In this document: in pieces, positions 9,476 to 19,255 of the stretch
How positions within the stretch are numbered: position 1 is the stretch's first letter
Layout: each line of letters opens with the position of its first letter
Assembly (NCBI GenBank): GCA_963662395.1
Contig: OY759511.1
Location: 3,410,001 to 3,474,000 of the forward strand
From: JAPOXR01 sp963662395
Lineage (GTDB): Bacteria > Pseudomonadota > Alphaproteobacteria > Rhodobacterales > Rhodobacteraceae
Direction: 5' to 3'
Length of the DNA stretch: 64,000 nt
The notes under the pieces: model-generated
Told to the model about the DNA's origin: nothing
What the model saw: the letters and a program-made list of their open reading frames with translations, nothing else
Database searches by the model: none
Translations under genes and position numbers: made by a program

Positions 9476-9838
9476 GTCGCCATTTCGGAACCTCGGGACT
9501 GCAGAGAAAATCAACGGGTCGGAAACGGCGGGTATTCGCTTACAGGCCCTAGGGGTGATTGGCGCCCCGTGCTGCCCTTCTCTCTTGTGTTCGATTCCCG
9601 CATTGGGCTGTCATCTAGCGCTTCCTATAGTGTCGCCCGGAAGCCGCGCGGCGGTTCGGGGACTGTCTCCGCAAGTGCGCGGCGGGCGCTGCCGCTCAAG
9701 CGCCGCTCGGGCTAAATGTCGAAAGCTAAACGGTTTTCATCGCCCGACAGTTTGAGCTGTCAGAAAGCGCGATTGGGACGCCCTTCGGCGCGCTGGCCTC
9801 ACACCACAAGATGATGTTCCCTCTTTGTTCTTGAGTCT
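9476..9838. other. Intergenic, convergent spacer
   Basis: About 360 bases between convergent genes. No supported gene; short frames are chance. A tRNA T-loop-like string near 9589 (gttcgattcccg) has no pairing stem and is not a tRNA. Confidence 0.45.
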
Positions 9839-10369
9839 CTACTTTCTTGCATTGGTATTACATGTCAAACAAATTGGAACCCCGCCCAAGGCTTTTGGCG
9901 GCGCATGTTCCGATGTCACTTCGGTGCCAGCCAAAACATCAAGCCGATTGAATTCGGAAAGGCATATCGGACACCTGTTGTTCCCGGCATCAAGCAGTCG
10001 TTTACGCAACCGTCTGTTTCGTCCGCGTTTATGACTGGACCGTTGCCCCATGAATTCATAACCAGATTCTGATTGCCGCAATCTCGAATTCACTTCCGCC
10101 AAGCCTGCCAAAGACCGGACCAGCTGTTCCGATGAGCCGGCAAAAGTCATGCTGTCCCTGACGGTCTGTTCGTTGATCCGGCGAATCTCTGACATGTCGT
10201 GGAATTCAATCAGTTCATTGGAACAGCGGGCACCAACAAACTTGAATACCACCTGTTTGTGAACCGGAAACCAGTCGCCGGGTCCGATCCGGCTGCCGAT
10301 CACGAAACTCTTGTTCTCGATCCGGATGACCCCGAACTGGATTGGGCACCCTTCAAAACATTGCTGCAT
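9839..10369 (-). CDS. HNH endonuclease, possibly C-terminally truncated
   Basis: 176 residues from ATG at 10369. The N-terminal 120 residues match no recognised family. The C-terminus carries an HNH nuclease signature: paired cysteines NRCPIC, then SEHAPPKALGG containing the catalytic histidine, then CLTCN. The frame stops eight residues after the second cysteine pair, where related nucleases usually continue, so the C-terminus may be missing. Once the IS at 10410-11930 is removed, its start lies inside the 3' end of the upstream small gene with a 17-bp overlap (10353-10369), so the two once formed a coupled operon. The IS now separates this gene from its promoter. Likely a phage-restriction or plasmid nuclease; substrate unknown. 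Confidence 0.7.
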   Translation of the reverse strand: MQQCFEGCPIQFGVIRIENKSFVIGSRIGPGDWFPVHKQVVFKFVGARCSNELIEFHDMSEIRRINEQTVRDSMTFAGSSEQLVRSLAGLAEVNSRLRQSESGYEFMGQRSSHKRGRNRRLRKRLLDAGNNRCPICLSEFNRLDVLAGTEVTSEHAPPKALGGVPICLTCNTNARK

Positions 10370-10409
10370 GCCGTTCGTCAGCGGCACCCCGGCGAAAGTC
10401 GAAAATACT

Positions 10410-11930
10410 GAGCCTCTTGCAAAACCCGCTGAAGACGCGAATTTTCGCCTGAAATCGACGATTCTGTTCAGGTAATCCTGGCGATCGGGGCTGCCACAAG
10501 GTATGGTGTAGTTATGCGCAACACGACCTATGGAGGCAACCCCGATGGCTCTGTCACAGACCATATCCAATCTCTGGACCCGGTTTCAAGGGGAACTTTT
10601 TCCTGGGCTCGCCGAAGAGGTCGGCCCCCTCATGGAGAAGCACAAACATCTGGTCCAGGTCCTCGACCTGGTCGAGGTCGAGCGCTTCGTCGATACGTAC
10701 TGGCGCGGCCCCGGACGGCCGCAGCAGAGTCGTCGGGCCCTGGCGCGTGCCTTCGTTGCCAAGGCGATATGGAACCTGCCGACAACCCGAGACCTGATCG
10801 ACAGGATCGAGGTCGATGCGCGGTTGCGCAGGCTGTGCGGCTGGCCGGGTGTGCGCTCGATCCCGAGCGAGGCGACATTCTCGCGTGCGTTTGCGGAGTT
10901 TTCCGAGGCCCGCCTTGCCGAACGGATGCACGAAGCACTGGTGAAGGAGGCCCTGGGCTGTGAACTGATCGGCCATATATCGCGGGACTCGACGGCGATC
11001 GAGGGGCGGGAGAAGCCGGCACCAAGACCGAAACCGGCAAAGAAGCCGAAGCGCAAGCGCGGCCGCCCCCGCAAGGGCGAGGAAGTGGCGAAGGAACCCG
11101 GCCGTCTCGAACGGCAACTGGATGGCATGAACCTCGAGCAGATGCTTGATGACCTGCCGGGCGCCTGCGACCATGGGGCCAAGAAGAACGCCAAGGGCTT
11201 CCTCGTCGGCTGGATTGGCTACAAGCTGCATCTCGACACGGCCGATTGCGGCGTGCCGGTGAGCGCCATCATGACCTCGGCGTCGGTCCATGACAGCCAG
11301 GTGGCGATCCCCCTTGCGACGATGACCGCCGAGCGCGTGACCAACCTCTACGATCTCATGGACGCGGCCTATGACGCGAATGAGATCCACCGGATGAGCG
11401 AACGCCTTGGCCATGTCCCGCTGATCGATGCCAACCCGCGCCGGGACACGGCTCTCAAGCAGGAACTGAAGCGCGAGGCCCGGGCACGGCGTGTCTGTGG
11501 CCTCGTCACCCCGCAGAGTGTCCGCTACCGGATCCGTTCCGGGGTCGAGCGGACCAATGCCCGTCTCAAGGACGAGTTCGGTGCCCGTCATGTGCGTGTC
11601 CGTGGGCATGCAAAAGTGTATTGCCACTTGATGTTCGGAGTGCTCGCGCTGACGGTTGACCAGTTGATGCGCCTCGCTGTCCCTCCCTGACCCGCCTCAC
11701 CGTCCTTCGGGACGGTTCCGGCGTCCACGACCTTCCACGGAAACGCCCTGAAAAAGCCGGCGAACGGTCAAACCCGGCCTGCGCTCGGGCTTTTTCGTCT
11801 GTTTTTCCCGCGAATCGGGAGGGAATGCCGAAAGTCCGGGGATTCCGGGGTTCACGGTCGCGCGAAAGCCCGTGCCGGATACCCGGCACTGTTCAGCGGC
11901 CGGTCAGCTCGATAATTTTGCAAGAGGTTC
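10410..11930 (+). mobile_element. IS5-like insertion sequence, complete, 4-bp target duplication
   Basis: Terminal inverted repeats gagcctcttgcaaaa (10410-10424) and ttttgcaagaggttc (11916-11930) bracket one transposase gene. The target duplication TACT is present on both sides (10406-10409 and 11931-11934). Length 1521 bp. Removing the element plus one TACT restores a continuous minus-strand frame, so this is a recent insertion. Confidence 0.9.
10545..11690 (+). CDS. IS5-superfamily DDE transposase
   Basis: 381 residues from ATG at 10545, preceded by GGAGG at a good distance. The N-terminal DUF772-like segment (RDLIDRIEVDARLRRLCGW, then SEATFSRAFAEF) precedes a DDE catalytic core beginning at ISRDSTAIEGRE. 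A basic insertion (PKPAKKPKRKRGRPRKGEE) follows. The second acidic residue is probably in LYDLMDAAYDANE and the last in SGVERTNARLKDEFG. Intact, so the element may be active. Confidence 0.9.
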   Translation: MALSQTISNLWTRFQGELFPGLAEEVGPLMEKHKHLVQVLDLVEVERFVDTYWRGPGRPQQSRRALARAFVAKAIWNLPTTRDLIDRIEVDARLRRLCGWPGVRSIPSEATFSRAFAEFSEARLAERMHEALVKEALGCELIGHISRDSTAIEGREKPAPRPKPAKKPKRKRGRPRKGEEVAKEPGRLERQLDGMNLEQMLDDLPGACDHGAKKNAKGFLVGWIGYKLHLDTADCGVPVSAIMTSASVHDSQVAIPLATMTAERVTNLYDLMDAAYDANEIHRMSERLGHVPLIDANPRRDTALKQELKREARARRVCGLVTPQSVRYRIRSGVERTNARLKDEFGARHVRVRGHAKVYCHLMFGVLALTVDQLMRLAVPP

Positions 11931-11934
11931 TACT

Positions 11935-12237
11935 TTTTGTTTTTCTCTGCCGGTACTCCGGAACCTCAAGCTCGACCAGCTCTTCCGGTGTGGCCTTTCG
12001 GCCGTACTCATTCTCGAAGGCAGCCGGGGCTTCTGCCAGCCAGCCGTCCGTCTTCTTGTCGATAAATGAGCGATCCTCGGGAGTTCGTTTGTATTGATGA
12101 AAGATAAACTTGCCCAGTTTTCCCTTTTCGCCTGGCGACAAGTGTGGACAGTTTCCATCCAGCGAACATCTGATGATCTTGTCGATCACCGGCGCGGTAT
12201 CGCCTTCGACGACACCCTGGTCCTTTTCGGTGGACAT
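11935..12237 (-). pseudogene. Small gene upstream of the HNH nuclease, 3' end displaced by the IS
   Basis: The frame starts at ATG 12237 (MSTEKDQGVVEG) and runs about 100 residues to the IS boundary, where it reads into IS sequence and stops at 11893. With the IS removed it continues a further dozen or so residues past the target site and stops at 10353-10355, overlapping the HNH start by 17 bp. The original product was about 115 residues, acidic and helical (GYGRKATPEELVELEVPEY-like C-terminus), with no recognised family. It is the probable coupled partner of the HNH nuclease, for example an immunity or adaptor protein; that role is inference. Upstream it is fused in frame to a resolvase remnant. 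Confidence 0.55.
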
Positions 12238-12291
12238 GTCGGGATTCCCGGAACTGTCGTGCTTGGTGTAGAGGTTTTCAGAAGTTGGGCT

Positions 12292-12600
12292 CCGCCCCGT
12301 TCTGGCGGCGGTGGTGTCGATCCCCTCGGTGAGGGAGCGGAAGCCGAACCCCCTCTCCCCGAGCTCGCAAACCGTCGCCACCAGCTGCGGCAGGCTCCTT
12401 CCCAGCCGGTCCAGCTTCCAGACGACCAGGGTGTCGCCTTCCCGCATCCAGTCCAGCGCCTCTGCAAGGCCGGGCCGGTCCGAGCGTGCGCCCGAGGCGC
12501 GGTCCTCGAAGATCCTCTCGCATCCGGCGGCGCTCAGCGCATCGAGCTGCAGCTCGGGATTCTGGTCCAGCGTCGAGACCCGCGCGTATCCTGCCAGCAT
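12292..12600 (-). pseudogene. Serine resolvase (Tn3 type), N-terminal catalytic domain only
   Basis: 103 residues from ATG at 12600: LAGYARVSTLDQNPELQLDAL with the catalytic serine in the YARVS motif, then DRASGARSDRPGL and LVVWKLDRLGRSL. Homology ends after TEGIDTTAARTGR, before the E-helix and DNA-binding domain, and the frame runs into the unrelated small gene. It is the broken end of a Tn3-like transposon. Confidence 0.85.
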
Positions 12601-12989
12601 GGTGTTCACCTGTTCGAAAAAGGCCTGCCGGGCCTCCATTTCCGGACACCGGATACGGAACAAGGTTGGTGAACAGGACTTCCGGCGGTTCCGGGCAGTT
12701 TTCAGCTGGGTCGGAGGATGTTCGGGAAACAGTCGATATTCAAAAATAGATCCCGGAGTTGTTGCTGGGAGAAGAAAGGGTATTCGACAAATTCAGATTG
12801 CCAGTAAGAAGCGTCGGAGATGTCAAACACCGAGTTCTTCGACATTCTGGATCTTACCGCCCCAGCCACGTTACAGGGTGACCAGGGTTTTGCAGGTCCC
12901 ATACGTGCAATGCTCTTCAAGAATGAGGCAGAGTGTAACCAATTGCAGAAGCGGATTGAACAGTGTTGTGTTAGCGTTACTTCCCGATC
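12601..12989. other. Intergenic region between the resolvase remnant and the Avs-like gene
   Basis: About 390 bases. A minus-strand stretch near 12720-12850 reads SVFDISDASYWQSEFVEYPF, which looks protein-like but has no start or recognisable family; it may be a gene scrap. It should also hold the promoter of the gene at 12990, but no convincing -35/-10 pair was seen. Confidence 0.35.
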
Positions 12990-15900
12990 ATGACCAAACA
13001 TCAAGAAGCCAGAGATTCTAGCCCAAGAGCAACGGGACCGGCCGGTGGACAATTCGAAGCCAAGGTCGGCACTCATTACGCCCTCGCTCTATTGGCAAAT
13101 ACCGAACCATTCGGACTGCCAGGCGCTATAGTCGATCGCATAGAATTCCAACGAAGTGGTCAAGGACATCCGCTCGACGACGTCATCGTGCGAGGCGTCA
13201 CCCATCGCGGCGAACAGCGATGCCTCGAGATCCAGGTCAAACGATCAATGGCGTTCACGGAAACCAATGCCAATTTTGCATCAATCGTAAAAGGGATCGT
13301 CAAAGCGCGGAAGATTGAGCCTGGCCGGGGCTTTGCTGTGGCTATTGAGCGGACGACGGGCGCGATCGAGAACGGTGTGCAAGAAGTGCTGGAACTGGCG
13401 CAGCAGACATCCGATGCGACGTCTTTCTTAAAGCTCCTGGAAACGCCGTGGCGCGGCAACAATCACATGCGGCTTTTTGTGGCCGCTTTCAGAAAGCTCC
13501 TCGAAACCAACGACGAGGCTGGGGACGACGTTCTCTATGACGTCCTGCGGTCATTTTCAGTGCTGACCTTCGACTATGAGCGCCCGAATTCGATCGCGGA
13601 GCACCATGACCAATTGCGAGCAGAACAGCTCAGCTCGCAGAAGAGCGGTACCGGTATCTACGACGTTCTCTTTAGACTCGTCCTTCGCGCCGACGCCATC
13701 GGCGGCGAGTTGAATCGGACCGAGCTGATCGGGAAACTGAAGGGTCTGGGAATAACCGTTGGTTCTGCACCTCAGCTCGCCATCGCGCGCCGCCGCATCG
13801 AGGAGATGAGCCGCTGCGCTCTTTCCGACATCAGCCTCACGGTGAACAATTGTCAGCTGGAGCGCGAAAAGCCCCGGCGCGAATTGGAAGCCCTGCTTCA
13901 GGCTATGGATATCAAGGGCGGCGTGGTCGAGATTTCCGGTCCAAGCGGCACAGGCAAATCCGGCTTGCTGAGAACCGTGATTGAAGCGCGCGAGGCGATG
14001 TCGTGCATCCTCGTGCTCGCGCCAGACCGGACAACGCCTGGCGGTTGGCCGGCGTTGCGTGCCGCCTTCGGCATTGAAGCCAACGCTGACGATTTCCTGA
14101 GCGATCTCGCCTGCGACGGCGGCGGTTATCTCTGCATTGATGGTCTTGATCGCTTCCGCGACAGCGCTCAGCTCAAGACCGTGCACGATCTAATGCAGAC
14201 GGCATTGCGCTGCCCGGGAGTGACGGTGCTGTTTACTGCGCAACCCGGATGGGAAGAGGAAGGTGTTCTCTGGATCGGCGAAGAAGTGTTCGCCCAATTG
14301 TCTGCGCGCAGGCGTATGCTTGTGGGCGGGTTCGATGATGACGAAGCTGAAGCTCTCGCCGAGGCTGCGCCGCAGCTTGCCCCCCTGCTGAGGCCCAACC
14401 ACCCGGCCAAGGCGCTCGCACGCAATCCGCTGAAATTACGGCTATTGGTCAGCACGCGCCTCAATACGGCAGAGGCAATCAGTGAGGCCACTCTGGCGAA
14501 GGACTGGTGGTCTTCCGGTGCGCAAACCGGCGACCAAACGCCAGGCGCCATACATGCACGAAAACGCGTGCTCAACGCCGTTGCAAACGGCCTCATCAAA
14601 CAGGTGGGACCCGTCGACGTCTCAGGCCAAGATGCAAAGGCTGTAGCGGAATTGATCTCCGAGGAGGTGCTTGTCGAGATCCGCACGGATCAGGTTCGTT
14701 TCCGACATGATTTGTTTGCGGACTGGGCTCTTGCCCTCGTCCTGTCGGATGATTCAGGCACCCTGGAGAAGCTGGCGCTGGACGCACCTCCACCATTCTG
14801 GATGGCGCGCGGCTTTGAAATGGCGTGCCGCATGCTCGCCGAAAGCGACGATGATGACGCGTGGCCGAAACTGGTTGTGCTCTTGGAAGTGAAAGGCGTC
14901 GCCTCCAGATGGGCTGGGTTGGCTTTGCTGGCGATCGTCCGGTCAGAACGCGCAGACGTGCTTCTCGGGAAGTTCGGCGCCTTCCTGCTTGACAAGGAAG
15001 GGGAGCGTGCAGCGCGTCTTATTAGGCGTTTCATCGCGTCGCAGACCCAATTGGTGGCGCCGTTGCTCAAGGACGTTTTGCCGGAGGGCATCTCCCTTCC
15101 GGACAGCATGACCATTCCCAAGGGACCTGAATGGGAGCATCTGATCCCTTGGTGCTTGCAGAACTTTGACCGTTTGGGGCCGACGGCCTTATCCGCCACT
15201 GTCGATCTTTTCAATAACTGGCTTAACCTTGCAGCGTTCGGTGAAAAGACCGTGGCGCCGGTCTTGCTTGACCGCCTTACCGACATTCTAGTTGCGGATA
15301 TTGAAAGGAGAGAGCGTCCGCTACCGCGGTATATAGAGCCTCTCCCTGATGTCAAATACACCGTGACAAGCGATGCACTTGAGACGGCGCGGTTCTGTCT
15401 GATGGCTTGGGCACTTTCCTCTCCCGAAGCTGCTGCGCGCTATCTGAAGGCGGTCAAGGACTCGAAACGACCGGAGGAGACAATGAGTCAAATCCTCGAA
15501 TTCGTTGGGCAATTGCCGGGCGCGGCTCCTGGCGAATTCGCAGCTGCGTTTTTGTGCGCGCTCAAAGAGGATGTAGAAAACGAGGGGCATACGAGGCCCG
15601 CGTGCCACCGTTCCTATGCGATGTCGCGAATAAACGGGCCCTTCGTCCTCGGCCGATGCGGCATCGGCGTGTTCACGGATATTCTGGAAGCCGACTCGAC
15701 CACGGGCGTGTCGTTCATCAGAACTCTGGTTGACAGCGCTTGTGCGCCAACGGGTGGAGGCCAGGAATTCTTGGTTCGATTGTTGGGAAAGGAGCGTAAG
15801 ATCCAGGCTCCGTTCAGCTACAGATGGTCGCGAGGGCGCGCGCCGGCGGCCATGCTGACCAAGGCGCTGTCGGCTCTGGAATACTGGGCCCACCGGAAAA

Positions 15901-18113
15901 TTGACGGGGGCAAGCCGCTCGATCCGATAATCGCATGCATTGCCGGTGATGGGCCAATCAGCGGCGCTTTCTGGTTGGTTCTCGTCGATCTCGTCGATCT
16001 CGTCATCTCACATTCCTCACCGAATGGAGCGGCCCTCCGTGACCTGATGTCCTCCCCCGAGACCCTAGCACTGGATGCCGGACGCGCCAATCACGACGCG
16101 GCTGATCGCATGTGCAGCGGTTCCTCGGGGTGCTCCTGGTTCGCAGGACCGAAAGCCGATCAAGCGGTTGAGGAAGATCTCTCTGGCCGCTTGTCGCGCT
16201 CAATTGCCCTGCACGACGTCATTCCTCGGGTTGTTTTCAAAACGGCCGAGGCAGAATTGGGAGCGCTGCGCTCAAATCTTGAAGCGGCAGTCAGCCGGCT
16301 TGGTCCCTGGGCGAACAGCGCCGTCAGTTGGGGATCGCCGGTATTCATGGCGTCGCATGCGCTGCGCCTTGCGTCACGGGATAACCATGAACGCGTCACG
16401 CAGAAGGACACGAAGGGGAATGTACACAAGGGGTGGATCTATAGGTGGCCGGCCGAACAGAAGAAATGGCTTGAAGACCACGCAGCGAAGGCGACAGCAG
16501 AGAGTATGGCTTTCATCCGGTCGCTGGATGTCCGTACAGCGATGAATGATGACTCCCAAGTCGTCAGCAGGAGCGTCGCCGATGCGGAGACAATTCTGGA
16601 TGAGACAACCGGCGCCGCTCCAGGCGGGGACGAGGCGAAGCATGATCCTGACAATCCCTGGCTTGAGCGTGTCTCTGCCGCGGCGTTTCTTGCACGGTTT
16701 GGATCTCCTGAAGAAGTAAGGCGTCGTCGCCCAGAAATAACCTCGATATTCGTACAATCTCTCCAACCCCAAGAACGATCGGAGTTCATTCCGCGCGATG
16801 ATGTCATGTACGACGCACAGGCGATGGCGATCGCCGGGTGTCTCTATCTTTTGGCAACTTCCAGTAGTGAAACCGATGCGGAGGATCTCCTGAAGGCCGT
16901 GGCTGCGTTTCCGGCGAGCGCCGCACCCGCGTTCCTTCGCCATGGCAAGGTCGTCGATACGCTCGATGAGAAGCTCGTGATTTCAGCCAGCCGTATCGCT
17001 CTAGTCGCCTGCATGATCCCGCGGCGCCCATATTATGACGAAGACGAAGCAGCTTATGACGAGCGCCGCGACGAACTGAAAGCATGCATTACCTCCCGGA
17101 TGGACGCGGAACGGCAGTGGCTGAATGGCGGCAAGGAGCCTGACTGGCCAACGCCACCGTCGTGGCGACCGCAAAGACCAAAACGGACTCTCGCGATTGG
17201 AGAAAAAGGGATTACTGAATTGCGCGAGCTGCGCGAACCGGTATGGCCGGATTATGACTATGACAAAAAAACGGGAGCAGCCTGGTTGAGCATTCTTGCG
17301 CGGCTTGGCGACGATACCGAGGCGATGCCATTGGCGGTGATGCGCGCCAACCGCGACTGGCTATTGGAAACGAACAAGCCAGGGGAAGATTGGGAAGATG
17401 ACGACGATATCGAGCGCGTCTGGACACGCGGCTTGATGGATTTTGCGGCGGCGCATGCCCGTCGCTGGACAGAAGAAGTGCGCCGGGATCTGATATATGA
17501 TGTGCTGGACGCCTTCTCCGATGAAGCCTTCATTGACGCTGGCGCAGCTTTCGTCGTGCAAAGCGATCTTCGTCATATTGAAGGCAATGCGGATGACCGA
17601 GCCTATCTGCTATCCGTTCGTGAAAATATCTGGCCTCGCCTGAAAGAAACACGCCATTGGCGCAGCCATTTGTGGCCGCGGAGAGATGGCATGGAAACTC
17701 ACCTCAAAGAACTCATCAGCGCATTTTACATGCGGCTCAGTTACGGACTTGGATATGGGACGTCGTATACAAGGGGTTTGTCCAACCCAGAACTGACGCC
17801 GTTCTTGCCGCTTCTATCGGAGATCGCCGGCGAGGCGTCACCATGCCCCACCATAGCGTTTCTCTATCTCGACATCCTCGAATGCCTGGAGCCGTCGACT
17901 GCAGAGGCCTTGCTAGCGTTTCCAGCGGAGCTTTGGGCCGGGAACGCTGACAATCGGTTCTGGAAGGAGCTTGGTATTGGAAACCGCGTTCTCGCGATTG
18001 GATCGAAGGCCTCAGCCCTAACCAACAAGACAGCATGGAACACTGTTTGTGAAGCGTTAATGGCAGCCGGCGTGTCGGTCGAAGATGCCTTCTTGAAGAG
18101 GTTGAGCGAGTAG
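12990..18113 (+). CDS. Avs-like STAND NTPase with N-terminal QxK (Cap4/Mrr-type) nuclease domain
   Basis: 1707 residues. The N-terminus (about 15-210) is a PD-(D/E)xK nuclease of DUF4297/Cap4 type: GGQFEAKVGTHYALALL helix, acidic pair D63/D64 in PLDDVIV, then EIQVKR giving the QxK motif (Q82, K84; E80 alternative). A P-loop NTPase follows with Walker A GPSGTGKS at 317-324 and Walker B-like YLCIDGLDRF at 380-389. The remaining 1100 residues are helical repeats, the usual sensor part of Avs proteins, which bind phage terminase or portal and then trigger the nuclease. It stands alone with its own start and is flanked by mobile DNA. Its codon use looks less GC-extreme than the neighbouring transfer genes. 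The architecture call is confident; membership in a named Avs subtype is not. Confidence 0.8.
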   Translation: MTKHQEARDSSPRATGPAGGQFEAKVGTHYALALLANTEPFGLPGAIVDRIEFQRSGQGHPLDDVIVRGVTHRGEQRCLEIQVKRSMAFTETNANFASIVKGIVKARKIEPGRGFAVAIERTTGAIENGVQEVLELAQQTSDATSFLKLLETPWRGNNHMRLFVAAFRKLLETNDEAGDDVLYDVLRSFSVLTFDYERPNSIAEHHDQLRAEQLSSQKSGTGIYDVLFRLVLRADAIGGELNRTELIGKLKGLGITVGSAPQLAIARRRIEEMSRCALSDISLTVNNCQLEREKPRRELEALLQAMDIKGGVVEISGPSGTGKSGLLRTVIEAREAMSCILVLAPDRTTPGGWPALRAAFGIEANADDFLSDLACDGGGYLCIDGLDRFRDSAQLKTVHDLMQTALRCPGVTVLFTAQPGWEEEGVLWIGEEVFAQLSARRRMLVGGFDDDEAEALAEAAPQLAPLLRPNHPAKALARNPLKLRLLVSTRLNTAEAISEATLAKDWWSSGAQTGDQTPGAIHARKRVLNAVANGLIKQVGPVDVSGQDAKAVAELISEEVLVEIRTDQVRFRHDLFADWALALVLSDDSGTLEKLALDAPPPFWMARGFEMACRMLAESDDDDAWPKLVVLLEVKGVASRWAGLALLAIVRSERADVLLGKFGAFLLDKEGERAARLIRRFIASQTQLVAPLLKDVLPEGISLPDSMTIPKGPEWEHLIPWCLQNFDRLGPTALSATVDLFNNWLNLAAFGEKTVAPVLLDRLTDILVADIERRERPLPRYIEPLPDVKYTVTSDALETARFCLMAWALSSPEAAARYLKAVKDSKRPEETMSQILEFVGQLPGAAPGEFAAAFLCALKEDVENEGHTRPACHRSYAMSRINGPFVLGRCGIGVFTDILEADSTTGVSFIRTLVDSACAPTGGGQEFLVRLLGKERKIQAPFSYRWSRGRAPAAMLTKALSALEYWAHRKIDGGKPLDPIIACIAGDGPISGAFWLVLVDLVDLVISHSSPNGAALRDLMSSPETLALDAGRANHDAADRMCSGSSGCSWFAGPKADQAVEEDLSGRLSRSIALHDVIPRVVFKTAEAELGALRSNLEAAVSRLGPWANSAVSWGSPVFMASHALRLASRDNHERVTQKDTKGNVHKGWIYRWPAEQKKWLEDHAAKATAESMAFIRSLDVRTAMNDDSQVVSRSVADAETILDETTGAAPGGDEAKHDPDNPWLERVSAAAFLARFGSPEEVRRRRPEITSIFVQSLQPQERSEFIPRDDVMYDAQAMAIAGCLYLLATSSSETDAEDLLKAVAAFPASAAPAFLRHGKVVDTLDEKLVISASRIALVACMIPRRPYYDEDEAAYDERRDELKACITSRMDAERQWLNGGKEPDWPTPPSWRPQRPKRTLAIGEKGITELRELREPVWPDYDYDKKTGAAWLSILARLGDDTEAMPLAVMRANRDWLLETNKPGEDWEDDDDIERVWTRGLMDFAAAHARRWTEEVRRDLIYDVLDAFSDEAFIDAGAAFVVQSDLRHIEGNADDRAYLLSVRENIWPRLKETRHWRSHLWPRRDGMETHLKELISAFYMRLSYGLGYGTSYTRGLSNPELTPFLPLLSEIAGEASPCPTIAFLYLDILECLEPSTAEALLAFPAELWAGNADNRFWKELGIGNRVLAIGSKASALTNKTAWNTVCEALMAAGVSVEDAFLKRLSE

Positions 18114-18392
18114 AACGTTAAGGGGAAGAAACTCTGGTAGCAGCTTTGAAATCACCGGTCTCCGGCGGCTCCATCTGGAACCAGTTGGAGAGTCCGGCCC
18201 ACTTGACCGTGAATCCCGTCACACTTGACGGCCCGGTCCGCGCGAAGCGCTGTCTCTTCCGGAGATGATGCCTGGGTTCATTCCTTCCCTGTTGGTGTTG
18301 ACGAACTGGTCGGAGACCAGCCCCATGCGAGCGTAAGCGAGCCAGACCCGATTGACAACTCCGCCCTCCGATGCGGCGGCTGGCTCATCAAG

Positions 18393-19255
18393 TCAGCCGG
18401 GCCGCCGCATATCTCGGGAATCGCAACCACGCCCCCGGCGGCGCAGGCGCCCCTGCCGCGCCGAAGGCGCATCTCCACGCCGGCTTGCCGGCGCCCCCTC
18501 ATGTACCGCTGCCGTCCAGCGGCGGCGGCCGATTCCGCTTGCGCTGTGCAAGCCGGCAAGTTCGATGCGGTAGGCGCCCAGGACGATGCGATCGAGGACG
18601 GAATCGGCAATTGTCGGCTCCCCGATCACATCAGGCCAGCGATCCACCGGGATTTGGCTGGCGATGACGATGGATTTGCGGCCGTAGCGCTGCTCCACGA
18701 TCTCCAGCAGGTCCCGCCTGCCCTCGGCCGAGAAGCCCTGCAGGCCCCGATCATCGAGGACCAGCAGCGAGACCCTGGCCAGGCGGCGCATCAGGCGCTC
18801 ATGCGTCCCTCGGTCTCGCGCCCGGGCGAGCGCCGTGACAGGCTCCGGAACCCGGCGATGGAGCGTGGACTGTTTCTGCCGGCACGCCTGGTGCGCCAGG
18901 GCGCAGGCAGGAAAGGTCTTGCCCGACCCGGTCGGCCCGGCCACGATCAGGTTGATTCCCCGCCGGATCCATTCGCCGGCGGCAAGCCGGGTCAGCGTGC
19001 TGCGGGCAATGCCGCGACCGGCCGAGAGCCTGCATCCTGCACATCGGCGCCGATGCGAAGCCGGGCCTGGCGCAGATGGCCCGGGCAGCTCTTCCGGTCG
19101 CGGTGCGGGACCTCGCGCTCGAGAATCATGGCAAGGCGGTCATCGAAGCCGGGTTCGGTGATGTCGGCAATGTCATGCTGCTCTTCCGGGGCCTCGGCCA
19201 TGCCGGTGAGGCCGAGCCCCAGCATGCGTTCGATATTGGGTTGTCGCAATGTCAT
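18393..19255 (-). pseudogene. istB: IstB helper ATPase of IS21, frameshifted
   Basis: The start at ATG 19255 (MTLRQPNIERMLGLGLTGMAEA) is in one frame; near 19005 the frame changes, and the AAA core continues as INLIVAGPTGSGKTFPACALAHQA (Walker A GPTGSGKT) and LLVLDDRGLQGF (Walker B), ending near 18400. The usual IstB C-terminal end is also altered. It would assist IstA in strand transfer if intact. Confidence 0.85.

Noticed and set aside
9560..9620. tRNA-like T-loop string (gttcgattcccg)
   Set aside because: The flanking bases do not form a T-stem or acceptor stem, so no tRNA or clear tRNA fragment.
12702..13076. Minus-strand frame of 124 codons
   Set aside because: It overlaps the start of the Avs-like gene and has no domain; only a short middle stretch looks protein-like.
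13557..14186. Minus-strand frame of 209 codons
   Set aside because: Antisense shadow of the nuclease-NTPase region of the Avs-like gene, whose motifs are on the plus strand.
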